NCBI RefSeq assembly: GCF_004363095.1
Contig: NZ_SNYO01000008.1
Location: 186,001 to 250,000 of the forward strand
Length of the DNA: 64,000 bases
Reading direction: 5' to 3'
DNA from: Actinomycetospora succinea
GTDB lineage: Bacteria > Actinomycetota > Actinomycetes > Mycobacteriales > Pseudonocardiaceae
Shown here: one piece after another, positions 8,456-20,925 of the stretch
How the letters are laid out: the number at the start of each line of letters is the position of its first letter
Numbering within the stretch: position 1 is the first letter of the stretch
Notes under the pieces: model-generated
What the model was told of the DNA's origin: nothing
Seen by the model: only the letters and a program-made list of their open reading frames with translations
Databases searched by the model: none
Made by a program: the position numbers and the translations under genes

Positions 8456-9427
8456 CTAGGGAAGCCGCTGCCCCGTGACGATCGCGGTGGCGGCCCCCAG
8501 GACGACGAGGATGGTGGCCGCGAGGAACCAGCGCCCGGACAGGTCGACCGTGCGCTCCTCGTAGCCCACCTGCTCGGCGAGGTTGGCGTAGGTCTCGCGC
8601 AGGTCCAGCTCGGTGGACGCGCGCCGGAAGTCGCCGCCGGAGAGCTGGGCGATCTCGCGCATCTGGTCGTCGGCGACGGCCACCGACACGGGGCGCCCGT
8701 CGATCTCGATCTCGCCGTACTCGGTGCCGAACGAGATCGCCGAGATCGGGACGCCGGCGGCGCGCGCCTCGGCGGCGGCCGGGAAGGCGCCCCGGTCGTC
8801 GGCGGGGTCGGTGGTCGGCGTCGTCTGCTTGCCGTCCGAGAGCAGGATGATCCGCGCCGGCGGCGGGCCCTCGGGGCCCCGGATCTGGCTGCCGAACGCC
8901 CGGATCGCGGCGAGGCTCGCGCGGATCGCGTCGCCGGTGCCCGTCGACTCGGCGAGCTGCAGGCTGCCGATCGCGTTCTTCACCGCCTGGCGGTCGGTGG
9001 TGGGCGTGACCAGCGTGGACGGCGTCGCCGCGAACGACGAGAGGCCGAGGTTGATGCCGGCGGGGAGCTGGTCGGCGAACGCGGACGCGGCGGTCTCGGC
9101 GACCTGCAACCGTGAGGGCTCGACGTCGGTGGCGCGCATGGACAGCGACACGTCGATCGTCAGCATCACCGTCGCCCGGTTGCGCGGGACCTGGGCGGTG
9201 CCCTGCGGGCCGGCCAGCGCGATGACCATGAGCACCAGCGCGACCAGCACGAGCGCCATCGGGACGTGGCGCCACCGCCCCGGCCCCTTCGGGGCGACGC
9301 GCTCGAGCAGCGCGAGGTTGGTGAAGCGCATCGTGTAGCGCTGCCGGCGCCGGTTGATCCACCAGTAGCCGACCGCCAGCGCGGCCACGACCAGCAGGCC
9401 GAGGAACCACCAGGGGTGCGCGAACAT
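8456..9427 (-). CDS. VWA-domain membrane protein (BatA-like)
   Basis: This 323-aa protein has an N-terminal BatA-type membrane region with TM segments at about 5-24 and 55-73. An extracytoplasmic von Willebrand A domain follows, with the MIDAS motif Asp92-x-Ser94-x-Ser96 and a later LLSDGKQTT strand. A C-terminal TM segment lies near 298-316. It corresponds by order and architecture to Rv1481. With MoxR and the DUF58 protein it forms a chaperone-like MoxR-VWA system whose substrate is not known here. The ATG overlaps the DUF58 stop by one base, so the three genes are translationally coupled. Confidence 0.9.
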   Translation of the reverse strand: MFAHPWWFLGLLVVAALAVGYWWINRRRQRYTMRFTNLALLERVAPKGPGRWRHVPMALVLVALVLMVIALAGPQGTAQVPRNRATVMLTIDVSLSMRATDVEPSRLQVAETAASAFADQLPAGINLGLSSFAATPSTLVTPTTDRQAVKNAIGSLQLAESTGTGDAIRASLAAIRAFGSQIRGPEGPPPARIILLSDGKQTTPTTDPADDRGAFPAAAEARAAGVPISAISFGTEYGEIEIDGRPVSVAVADDQMREIAQLSGGDFRRASTELDLRETYANLAEQVGYEERTVDLSGRWFLAATILVVLGAATAIVTGQRLP

Positions 9428-10526
9428 CAGCGCCCTCCGGCGGTCTCGGGCACGCGGCCGGTGCTCGCCCCGCCCGACCAGCCGCGCTTGCGCGCCACGG
9501 CGAAGCGGACGACGTCGGCGATCCAGTCGCGGTCGGTGCGCAGCACGAGGTGCCCGGCGCCGCAGGTGCGCAGGGCCGCGGCGACCCGCCCGCGGTGGGC
9601 GGCGGCCTCGGCGGCGAAGCGCCGGCGCAGCGTGGGCGTGGTGGTGACCTCGCGGTGGCGCCCGGTCTCGGGGTCGGCGAGCACGACGGTGCCGACGTCG
9701 GGGAGCTCCTCGTCGCGGGGGTCGACGACCTCGACGGCGAGCAGGTCGTGACGCGCCCGCAGGGCCCGCATCGCGCGCTCCCAGTCGACGTCGCCGAGGA
9801 AGTCCGAGACCACGACGACGAGCCCGCGGCGCCGCGGCGGGCGGCGCAGGGCCTCGAGCGCGCCGGGCAGGTCGCCGCGCGTGCCCTCGGGGGCGGTCGG
9901 GGTGGACGCGATGCGGCGCAGCAGGTCGCGGGCGGCCGCCTCGCCGCCGCGCGCCGGCAGGCGCCGGGTCTCGGCGCCGGTGGCGACGACGGCGCCGATC
10001 CGGTTGCCGCCCCCGCGGGTCAGGTGCACGACCGCGGCGCACGCGGCGACCGCGAGGTCGCGCTTCTCGCAGGCGGCGGTGCCGAAGTCGAGGCTCGGCG
10101 AGAGGTCGACGACGAGCTGGGTCTCCAGCTCCCGGTCGGCGATCGTCTCGCGGATGTGGGGCTCGGTGGTGCGCGCGGTGACCGACCAGTCCATGCGCCG
10201 CACGTCGTCGCCGGGCTGGTAGGGCCGCGGCTCCCCCGCCTCGGTGCCCGGACCGGGGACGAGACCCAGGTGGTTGCCCTGCAGCAGCCCGTCGAGGCGG
10301 CGCCGGACCGAGAGCTCGAGGGTGCGCAGCGACCCGGACAGGCGGGCCTGGGTGCGCTCCCCCGCCACCTCGTCGGGACCCGAGGGCACCGGGGAGGTCG
10401 GCGGCGGCGCCCACGCCGGGCGCGGCTCGCCACCGGGCGTCTCGGCCGGCGGGGCGCCCGGTGGCCGCGGCCCGGGTTCGGGGACCTGCGCGGACGGCGT
10501 GTCGTCGGGCGGGTCCCCCGCTGAGG

Positions 10527-10530
<4 letters not shown>
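9427..10530 (-). CDS. DUF58 protein of the MoxR-VWA cluster
   Basis: The 367-aa product contains the DUF58 core, including the conserved region PYQPGDDVRRMDWSVTART at about 103-121. A degenerate VWA-like fold follows (VVDLSPSLDFG at about 140-150). The first 60 residues are Pro-rich and poorly conserved. DUF58 proteins are regular partners of MoxR AAA+ ATPases and VWA proteins. Positionally it matches Rv1480. It starts at GTG 10530, overlapping the moxR stop by 4 bases, and its own stop touches the VWA start. A cytoplasmic adaptor between the ATPase and the membrane VWA protein is a reasonable inference. Confidence 0.9.
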
Positions 10531-11648
<1,118 letters not shown>

Positions 11649-11763
11649 CGCTGTCCCTCTCTGCTCGGCGCTCGCTCCGCCCCCGTCGGACGGGGGCATC
11701 CGGGGCGGCACGCTACCCGCCGGTCCACCAGGCAACTCGCCGGCCGGTGAGGGCGCGGTGAAT

Positions 11764-11802
11764 GCGGCACGCAGCGCAGCGGAGCTGCCGCGCCGGAGGC
11801 CG
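11764..11802 (-). repeat. 39-bp repeat, copy A
   Basis: The segment GCGGCACGCAGCGCAGCGGA and the following 19 bases are identical to 26066-26104. It begins 9 bases behind the stop of the NlpC/P60 gene on the minus strand. Read in that direction it contains GCAGC-TCC-GCTGC, a small hairpin, so it may be a 3'-end or terminator element. Confidence 0.75.
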
Positions 11803-11811
11803 AACACAGCA

Positions 11812-13188
11812 TCACACGACCCGGGTGACCGTCTTGACGATCTCGTCGTCGAACCGCACGGACGTGATCCGCACCGTCTTGCCGGACTCGGGGGCCTCGA
11901 CCATCTGGTCGTCACCCAGGTAGAGCGCGACGTGGTGCACCGGGCCCTGCCCGTCGTCGTCGGCCCAGAACAGGAGATCCCCGGGCTGGCGGTCCTCCAG
12001 CGCGACGTGCTGCCCGGCGTCGGTCTGGTAGCCGCTGTAGTGCGGCAGCTCCTTCCCGGCGGCGGCGAACGCGTAGATCATCAGGCCCGAGCAGTCGAAG
12101 CCGGTCTTGTCGTAGTCGCCGTGCTGGTCGGCCACCCCGCCGTCGCGGATGCCCAGCGTCGGACCCTTCTCGTCCCCGCCACCCCAGGCGTAGACGACGC
12201 CGAGCTGCGAGAGCGCGCGCTCCAGCACCTGCCGGACCTCGTCGGACATCCCGTCGGTCGAGATCCCGGCGTCGGCGAGCGGGTCGTCGGCGGCCGCCCG
12301 CGGGTCGACGGCACCGGGCACGGACCGGGCCGCCCGTGCCTGCAGGCCCGCACTCGCGGCCCGGCGGACGCGGGCGTCGCGGGCGGTGTCGCGAGCCTGG
12401 GCGGCGGCGTCGAACGCCTCGGCGCGGTCGCGCTGGGCGGCGAGTGCCGGGTCGGCGTCCTCCAGGTCGCGCAGGCGGGCCTCGGCGGCGTCGCGCTGGG
12501 CGGTGAGGTCGCGCAGCTGCGCCTGCTGGGCGTCGGTGTCGGTGCGCACCCGGGCCAGCTCGGCGTCCGCGGCCACCCGCGCCGCGGCGGCGCGGGCGGC
12601 GGCCTCGTCGGCGACGATCCGGGCGGCCCGGGCCCGCGAGTCGGCGTTGGCGGCCTCGATGCGGGCGCGCTCGGCGCCGTCGAGGGCGGCGCGCTGGTCG
12701 GCGGTGACGACGTCGCGCAGGTGCGCCCGCGCGGCGACGTCGTCGGGGCCCGACGAGCCGGAGAGCACCGAGAGCGGCCCGAGGACGTCGGCCTGCTGGA
12801 ACCACGCGGTGATCCAGGCGTCGACGTCGGCGCGGGCCCGCTCGGCGGCCACGGCGGCGGCGTCGGCGGAGCGGCGGCTCTCCTCGGCGGCCTTGCGGGC
12901 GTCGTCGGCGCGGCGCCGGGCGTCGGTGTCGTCGGCGAGGGCGCGGTTGGCGAGCTCCTGGCGCTTGCCGAGGTCGGCGGTGAGGCGGTCGAGCGCCGAC
13001 TTCGCGGTGGCGATCCGGGCGACCAGCGAGCCGGCCTCGTCGGCCGGTTCCTGCGACGTCGGATCCTGGGACGTCGGGGGCGGCGTCGGCGACGGGCTGG
13101 GCGGCGCGGCGAGGGCCGAGGGGACGAGCGCCAGGGCCGTCACGAGGACGGCAGCGACGACGGCAGGGCCCGCGACCGCACCGCGCAC
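11812..13188 (-). CDS. Secreted NlpC/P60 peptidoglycan endopeptidase, RipA-like
   Basis: The product of about 458 aa has a signal sequence (hydrophobic about 8-26, cleavage after ALA). A long Ala/Arg/Asp coiled-coil region spans about 50-290. The C-terminal NlpC/P60 domain has Cys366 in FDCSGLM, His419 in VHHVALYLG and Glu431. The Cys-His-Glu set matches the RipA triad, including the 12-residue His-Glu spacing. It should cut the D-Glu/mDAP bond of stem peptides during cell separation, with the coiled coil as an inhibitory or docking arm. Start GTG 13188 is chosen for the strong GGGGGAGGGGGACGAGG upstream; GTG 13266 would add 26 residues. It matches ripA in conserved order, divergent from aconitase. 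Confidence 0.9.
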   Translation of the reverse strand: MRGAVAGPAVVAAVLVTALALVPSALAAPPSPSPTPPPTSQDPTSQEPADEAGSLVARIATAKSALDRLTADLGKRQELANRALADDTDARRRADDARKAAEESRRSADAAAVAAERARADVDAWITAWFQQADVLGPLSVLSGSSGPDDVAARAHLRDVVTADQRAALDGAERARIEAANADSRARAARIVADEAAARAAAARVAADAELARVRTDTDAQQAQLRDLTAQRDAAEARLRDLEDADPALAAQRDRAEAFDAAAQARDTARDARVRRAASAGLQARAARSVPGAVDPRAAADDPLADAGISTDGMSDEVRQVLERALSQLGVVYAWGGGDEKGPTLGIRDGGVADQHGDYDKTGFDCSGLMIYAFAAAGKELPHYSGYQTDAGQHVALEDRQPGDLLFWADDDGQGPVHHVALYLGDDQMVEAPESGKTVRITSVRFDDEIVKTVTRVV

Positions 13189-13568
13189 GCCCTCGTCCCC
13201 CTCCCCCGCATCGGCTCGAGCGGGTGGAGGGTCCCGGTCCCGCCGGGCCCCGACGGGCTCCGACACGCGGTGGTGTGGCGTGAATCGCCCGCTCGTGGGC
13301 CTTTCGGAGCCCGTACGGGCCGCGCCGGGGCGGTCACGGACGGGTACCCGGTCGTAGGCTGGAGAGGGCGGGAGTGCGGCATCCGGGAGGGTGCGCGAGA
13401 CTCCCGCCCGACCCCCGGGTCGCGCGTCGTCACTGCACTGCGCAGTGGGCCAGACCGGACCACCACCCGGCCCGGCCTGCTCCGGCGACGCCGCCGGGAC
13501 CGCAGCGACCCCGGGCCGCGGCCGACCACCACTCGCCGCGCCCGCGAGGAACGAGGAGGAATGTGTCC
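13189..13568. other. Divergent intergenic region between ripA-like gene and aconitase
   Basis: This stretch of 380 bases has no convincing gene; the first 78 bases may belong to a longer ripA-like start. A TAGGCT hexamer at 13355-13360 is a possible -10 for aconitase. CACTGCGCAGTG at 13436-13447 is a perfect 12-bp palindrome and a possible operator. The last 16 bases carry the GAGGAGGA ribosome site of aconitase. I see no known riboswitch or RNA gene. Confidence 0.5.
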
Positions 13569-16388
<2,820 letters not shown>

Positions 16389-16406
16389 GCGGGACCCACC
16401 CGACGA

Positions 16407-16453
16407 ACGAACGGCGCTCTCGCTGCTTCCGAAGCAGCGAGAGCGCCGTTCGT
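16407..16453. terminator. Long perfect hairpin between convergent acnA and the siderophore-interacting gene
   Basis: Two 23-base arms (16407-16429 and 16431-16453) are perfect reverse complements around a single central base. The arm begins ACGAACGGCGCTCTCGCTGC. It begins 19 bases after the aconitase stop and ends 52 bases before the stop of the convergent gene, so it probably terminates both. There is no U-run, as is common in GC-rich actinobacteria. Confidence 0.85.
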
Positions 16454-16505
16454 GTCTCCGGAGCGGGCGCATCCGGGGGCACGCCCGCGTCCGGGCGGGC
16501 GAGCG

Positions 16506-17348
16506 TCAGTCGTCGGCGGGCTCGGCGGTGCCCTCCATGGCGGCGCGCACCTCCTGCTCCTCGGTGCGGCCGCGGCGCCAGTAGCCGGTGAAGCAGACAT
16601 CGCGCTTGTCGACGCCGCGCTCGCGGACGACGTGGCGGCGCATCGCCTTGACCTCCGAGGCCTCGCCCGCCAGCCACACGTAGGGGCGCTCGCCGGGCAG
16701 GGCCAGCCCGCGGAGGCGGTCGGTGATCGTGTCGGGGGTCGTCCAGTGGATCGTGACGTCCCCGGCGGTCCCCCAGGTCTGCCGCTCGGTGACGTCCCGG
16801 ACGCTCGCCACCACCGTCACGCGCCGCCCCGGCGGCAGGCCCTCGACGATCGCGCCGATCGCCGGCACCGCCGTCTCGTCACCCGCGAGCAGCACGCCGT
16901 CGTGCTCGTCGGTCGGGGCGTAGAGGCCGTAGGGGCCGGTGAACGCGATGTGCTCGCCGGGCGCGGCGCGCACCGCCCAGTCGCGCGCCGGGCCCTCGTC
17001 GTGCAGGACGAAGTCGACGTCGATCTCGACGGGGTCCTCGCGGCGTTGCCGCAGGGTGAACGTGCGCATGGGCGGGCGGACGTCGTCGGGCATCGCGAGG
17101 TAGCGGCTGAACCAGCCGGCGATGTCGGGCCCCTCGCCGCCGTCCTCGACGAGCGGGGGAAGCCGGGGCTCGACCTCGTCGGGGCGCGGGAAGAAGAGCT
17201 TCATGTAGCCGTCGGGGGCGACGACGGGGAGGTCCGCGAGGTCGGGCCCCGCGAATGTCACCCGCACCACCCGCGGGGTCGGACGCGCGACGGCGCGCAC
17301 CACCGCGCGTCGCAGCTGCACTGCCGGACGTGTCGACGCCGCCGTCAC
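16506..17348 (-). CDS. Siderophore-interacting FAD-dependent ferric reductase (SIP family)
   Basis: The 280-aa protein has a ferredoxin-reductase-like fold. An FAD-binding barrel with MRTFTLRQ lies near residues 91-98. GEHIAFTGPYGLYAP follows, then a NAD(P)H-like domain with LLAGDETAVPAI and WLAGEASEVKAMRRHV. These are hallmarks of the ViuB/YqjH siderophore-interacting family, which reduces ferric-siderophores in the cytoplasm to free the iron. GTG 17348 has AGGGGAG 5 bases upstream. A DtxR/IdeR-like iron box lies just upstream at 17369-17387, pointing to repression when iron is plentiful. No siderophore synthesis genes are nearby. Confidence 0.93.
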   Translation of the reverse strand: MTAASTRPAVQLRRAVVRAVARPTPRVVRVTFAGPDLADLPVVAPDGYMKLFFPRPDEVEPRLPPLVEDGGEGPDIAGWFSRYLAMPDDVRPPMRTFTLRQRREDPVEIDVDFVLHDEGPARDWAVRAAPGEHIAFTGPYGLYAPTDEHDGVLLAGDETAVPAIGAIVEGLPPGRRVTVVASVRDVTERQTWGTAGDVTIHWTTPDTITDRLRGLALPGERPYVWLAGEASEVKAMRRHVVRERGVDKRDVCFTGYWRRGRTEEQEVRAAMEGTAEPADD

Positions 17349-17368
17349 GCACTCCCCTTCCGCCGCCT

Positions 17369-17387
17369 GCAGGTGAGGCAACCCTAA
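17369..17387 (-). promoter_or_regulatory. Candidate DtxR/IdeR iron box
   Basis: GCAGGTGAGGCAACCCTAA agrees at 14 of 19 positions with the IdeR/DmdR consensus TWAGGTWAGSCTWACCTWA. It lies 21 bases upstream of the siderophore-interacting protein start, where a repressor would block transcription. It is also about 46 bases upstream of the aldolase start on the other strand. Confidence 0.6.
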
Positions 17388-17432
17388 CTTGCGGCGGGCA
17401 TACGTGACGAGGCGGCGGTCAACCCCTAGGGC

Positions 17433-18446
17433 ATGACTCTGAACGAGACCGCCCGCGAGATCCTCGCCGACGGGAAGGGCATCCTCGCCGCCGACGAGAG
17501 CACCGGGACGATCACCAAGCGGCTCGAGGCGGTGGGTGTCGAGTCCACCGAGGACACCCGGCGCCGGTTCCGCGACCTGCTGTTCACCACCAAGGACGTC
17601 GAGAACTCCCTCGGTGGCGTGATCCTCTACGACGAGACCGTCCGCCAGGACGCGCTCGACGGCACCGGGATGGTCGACCTGCTGCGCCGGCGCGGGATCG
17701 TGCCCGGCATCAAGGTCGACGGCGGCGCCAAGGACCTGGCCGGCTTCCCCGGCGAGAAGGTCACCGAGGGGCTCGACGGGCTGCGCGAGCGGTTCGCGGA
17801 GTACGCCGGGCTGGGGCTGCGGTTCGCGAAGTGGCGGTCGGTGATCTCGGTGTCCGGCGACCTGCCGACCGCGACCGCCGTCGAGCTCAACGCCGCCGGC
17901 CAGGCCCGGTACGCCGCGCTGGCCCAGGAGGCGGGTCTGGTGCCGATCGTCGAGCCCGAGTCGATCATGGACGGCGACCACGGGATCGTCCGCTCGGCCG
18001 AGGTCACCGAGGAGGTCCTCGCCGCCACCGTCGAGGCGCTGCGCCGCCAGCGGGTCGCGCTGGAGGGCGTGCTGGTGAAGACGAACATGGTCGTCTCCGG
18101 CTACGCGGGGTCCGACCAGGCCGGTCCCGAGGAGGTCGCCGACCGCACCCTCGAGGTGCTGCACCGGACCATCCCGGCCGCCGTGCCCGGGATCGTGTTC
18201 CTCTCGGGCGGACAGGACGACGCCCAGGCAAACGCCAACCTCGACGCGATCGCGCGCCGCGGGCCGCAGCCGTGGATCGTGAGCTTCTCCTACGCCCGCG
18301 CGCTGCAGGGCCGCCCGATGTCCGTGTGGGCGGGTGCCGAGGAGAACGTCGCGTCTGCTCAGGACGCCTTCGCCGAGCGGCTGCGCCTCACCGGCGCGGC
18401 GAACCGCGGCGAGTGGACGGCGGACGCGGAGCGCGCCGGGTCCTGA
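17433..18446 (+). CDS. Fructose-bisphosphate aldolase, class I
   Basis: This 337-aa protein is a class I (Schiff-base) aldolase of the eukaryotic type, cleaving fructose 1,6-bisphosphate to triose phosphates in glycolysis or running in reverse. It shows Asp21 in ADESTGT, Lys95 (PGIKVD), Lys133 (FAKWR), the VEPE segment at 173-176, the Schiff-base Lys216 in LVKTNMV, LSGGQ and SFSYARALQ. Many actinobacteria use a class II zinc aldolase instead, so this may be a second enzyme. It stands alone after the divergent siderophore gene and converges with the HAD gene across a hairpin terminator. Confidence 0.95.
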   Translation: MTLNETAREILADGKGILAADESTGTITKRLEAVGVESTEDTRRRFRDLLFTTKDVENSLGGVILYDETVRQDALDGTGMVDLLRRRGIVPGIKVDGGAKDLAGFPGEKVTEGLDGLRERFAEYAGLGLRFAKWRSVISVSGDLPTATAVELNAAGQARYAALAQEAGLVPIVEPESIMDGDHGIVRSAEVTEEVLAATVEALRRQRVALEGVLVKTNMVVSGYAGSDQAGPEEVADRTLEVLHRTIPAAVPGIVFLSGGQDDAQANANLDAIARRGPQPWIVSFSYARALQGRPMSVWAGAEENVASAQDAFAERLRLTGAANRGEWTADAERAGS

Positions 18447-18465
18447 GGGACCAGTGATCGCCGAC

Positions 18466-18507
18466 TCGGTGACGATCCCCCGCAGATCTGCGATCGATCG
18501 TCACCGA
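18466..18507. terminator. Hairpin between convergent aldolase and HAD genes
   Basis: TCGGTGACGATC (18466-18477) and GATCGTCACCGA (18496-18507) are perfect 12-base complements around an 18-base loop. Imperfect pairing extends outward by about 10 more bases. It lies between two convergent stops and probably terminates both transcripts. Confidence 0.75.
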
Positions 18508-18515
18508 GATCGTGA

Positions 18516-19190
18516 TCATGCCTGCTGGGGTGCGCGGGGCTTCAGCTGGTCGATGTCGGCGGTGAGCTCCTCGACGGACGCGACGACCTCGGACGCGCCG
18601 GCCTCCCGGAGCTCCTCGTTCGAGAAGCCACCGGTGCGCACGGCGACCGAGGGCAGGCCGAGGCGCTCCGCGGCCTGGCAGTCCCAGACCGAGTCGCCGA
18701 CGACCACCGCGGCCTCCGCGCCGACCCGCTCCATGGCGACCCCGAGCAGATCCGGGGCCGGCTTGGTGCGCTCGACGTCGCCGGAGCTGACCCACTCGCT
18801 GGCGAGGTCGCCCGCGCCGATCAGGTCCGCGTAGCGCTCGACGTGGTGCGGCTTGCCCGAGCTCGCCATCACGAGGGTGAAGCCAGCGCCGACGATCGCC
18901 TCGAGCAGGTCGTGGGCACCGGGCAGGGCGGCGATCTCGTCGAGCATCGCGTCGGCCTGCTCGGTCCACGCCGCGCGGATGTCGTCGCCGTGCTCGCGCT
19001 CGACGTCGTCGCCCGCCACGGCCGCCACGAGCTGGTCGCCGCCCATCCCGATGTGCCGGTGGATGGTCCAGACGGGGATCGTCACCCCGTACTGCCGGAA
19101 GGCGCGGTACCAGCCCAGCGCGTGGTGGTAGTTGGTGTCGACGAGCGTGCCGTCGACGTCGAGGATCACGGTCCCGCGTGCGTCCGTCAT
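18516..19190 (-). CDS. HAD-family phosphatase, phosphoglycolate-phosphatase-like
   Basis: The 224-aa product is a class IA haloacid dehalogenase hydrolase. Motif I is LDVDGTLVDTN with nucleophile Asp11 and acid/base Asp13. Motif II is MASSGK, motif III the Lys in RTKPAPD, and motif IV VVGDSVWD. Such enzymes remove phosphate from small metabolites such as phosphoglycolate or sugar phosphates; the substrate cannot be read from the sequence. I place the start at ATG 19190, just before the motif I strand; ATG 19238 is also open. It converges with the aldolase gene and diverges from the efflux adaptor gene. Confidence 0.88.
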   Translation of the reverse strand: MTDARGTVILDVDGTLVDTNYHHALGWYRAFRQYGVTIPVWTIHRHIGMGGDQLVAAVAGDDVEREHGDDIRAAWTEQADAMLDEIAALPGAHDLLEAIVGAGFTLVMASSGKPHHVERYADLIGAGDLASEWVSSGDVERTKPAPDLLGVAMERVGAEAAVVVGDSVWDCQAAERLGLPSVAVRTGGFSNEELREAGASEVVASVEELTADIDQLKPRAPQQA

Positions 19191-19359
19191 GACGTCGGGG
19201 GTGCCCAGCGCCGACCGCCGCGCATGCGGAGCGCGCATGCGGTCGATGACCTACTGCGCTGACCGGTTGAGTATCTGTCGCCCGATCGTCGGTGTGACAT
19301 GCGGCGCACGGCGGCTCACACGGACGTCACTCAGGTGCTTGAAGCTCGTTTGGCCGAGC

Positions 19360-20925
19360 ATGATCTTCTCCCCCCGCAGGGCGGTCGGGGCGACGGCGCT
19401 GGTCGCAGCGGTGCTCGTCGTCAGCGGATGCGGCGGGGGGTCGGCGCCGCCACCGCGCACGGTCCCGGTGACCCGGGCGGCGGTGGAGACCGGCGTCTCG
19501 GCCCAGGGATCGGTCGCGGCGACCGCGAACAACAACATCGGCTTCCCCACGGGCGGCCAGCTCACCGAGGTGAACGTCGACGTCGGCGACCAGGTCCGGG
19601 CGGGCCAGGTCCTCGCGAAGATCGACGACTTCAACGCCCGCCAGGGCGTCGAGCGCGCCGAGGCGGCGCTCGCCGGTCAGGAGGCCGCGTACCAGCAGGC
19701 GCTCGACAACACCGCCGTCGACGGCGCCGGCAACTCGGTCGCCCAGGCGCGCCGGATCGTCCAGGCCACGGAGGGCCAGGTCGACGCGACCCTCGACGCG
19801 GACAACGAGGCGATCCACCAGGCCGAGAGGGCGAACGCTAACGCGGACGCGGCGGCCACGGCGGCGGAGACCAACTTCAGGAAGACGAGCCAGGCATGCA
19901 GCGCCGGAGGTGGCGCCGCGGCCTACAGCAATCCGGGTCTCATTCCGCCTCTGGCGCCGCCGGCTGCCCAGCAGGGCAACACCTCCTGCATCCTCTTGCC
20001 CGGTGCGCAGAACCAGCTCGCGATGGCGCAGCAGGGCAAAGCGCAGGCCGAGGCCCAGCTCTCCCAGGCCCGGTCGAAGAAGCAGATCGACGAGGCGTCC
20101 GGCCGCGTCCAGGTCGAGCAGGCCCGCAACGGCCTGGTCCAGACGCAGAACCAGCTCGACGCGTCGCGCGCTTCCCGTCCCCACGAGCTCGACGGCGCCC
20201 AGGCGCAGGTGGACAACGCCCGGGTCGGCGTCCAGAGCGCCCAGCGCGACCTCGCGAACACGACCCTGCGGGCCCCGGTCGACGGGGTCGTGACCGCGAT
20301 CAACGGCGCGGTCGGCGAGTTCCTCCAGCCGAGCTCCGGCACCACGCCGCTGGCCCCCGGCGGCGAGGCCGCCATCCCCGGCGCCGCGAGCGCCGCCGGC
20401 GCGGGTGCCGCGGCCGCCTCGATGGGCGGCGGCGGGGCCTCCCCCGGCCGCCCGGGCGGTTCGCAGTTCCTCGTCATGCAGAGCACGTCCGGGTTCTCCG
20501 TGGTCGCCCCGTTCCAGGAGATCGACGCGGCGTCCCTGGTCCCGGGCCAGGCGGCGCGCGTCACCCTCGACGCCCTGCCCGACGTGACGATCGACGGCAC
20601 GGTGCTGGCGGTGTCGCCGGCCTCGACCGACATCGCCAACGTCATCAACTACTACGTGACCGTCGCGGTCGCCCGCCCCGACCCGCGGCTCAAGGACGGG
20701 CAGACCGCCCAGGCGTCGGTGATCACCGGCGAGGGGCTGGACGCGGTCAGCGTCCCGAACTCCGCGGTCGTCCGGCAGGGCGACCGGACCTCGGTGATCG
20801 TCGTCGAACCCGGCGGCCGCCAGGTCCCGACACCGTTCACCCCCGGCCTCGTCGGCGCCGACCGCACCGAGGTCCGCAGCGGCCTGACCGTGGGTCAGCA
20901 GGTGCTCGTGGCGGCCCGGCGATGA
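19360..20925 (+). CDS. Lipoprotein periplasmic adaptor (HlyD/MFP) of an efflux system
   Basis: The 521-aa product begins with a lipoprotein signal and lipobox VSGC (Cys24). A biotinyl-lipoyl-like half (TGGQLTEVNVDVGDQVRAGQ) follows. A long Gln/Ala-rich helical hairpin spans about 100-310. The second lipoyl half (LRAPVDGVVTAI) and a beta-barrel complete the adaptor pattern. Two low-complexity inserts are unusual: one with two Cys (about 182-212) and a Gly/Ala-rich one (about 340-370). The adaptor would link an inner-membrane pump to the envelope. Its stop overlaps the second adaptor gene by 4 bases, and the DHA2 pump gene faces both. The start lacks a good ribosome site. Confidence 0.85.
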   Translation: MIFSPRRAVGATALVAAVLVVSGCGGGSAPPPRTVPVTRAAVETGVSAQGSVAATANNNIGFPTGGQLTEVNVDVGDQVRAGQVLAKIDDFNARQGVERAEAALAGQEAAYQQALDNTAVDGAGNSVAQARRIVQATEGQVDATLDADNEAIHQAERANANADAAATAAETNFRKTSQACSAGGGAAAYSNPGLIPPLAPPAAQQGNTSCILLPGAQNQLAMAQQGKAQAEAQLSQARSKKQIDEASGRVQVEQARNGLVQTQNQLDASRASRPHELDGAQAQVDNARVGVQSAQRDLANTTLRAPVDGVVTAINGAVGEFLQPSSGTTPLAPGGEAAIPGAASAAGAGAAAASMGGGGASPGRPGGSQFLVMQSTSGFSVVAPFQEIDAASLVPGQAARVTLDALPDVTIDGTVLAVSPASTDIANVINYYVTVAVARPDPRLKDGQTAQASVITGEGLDAVSVPNSAVVRQGDRTSVIVVEPGGRQVPTPFTPGLVGADRTEVRSGLTVGQQVLVAARR

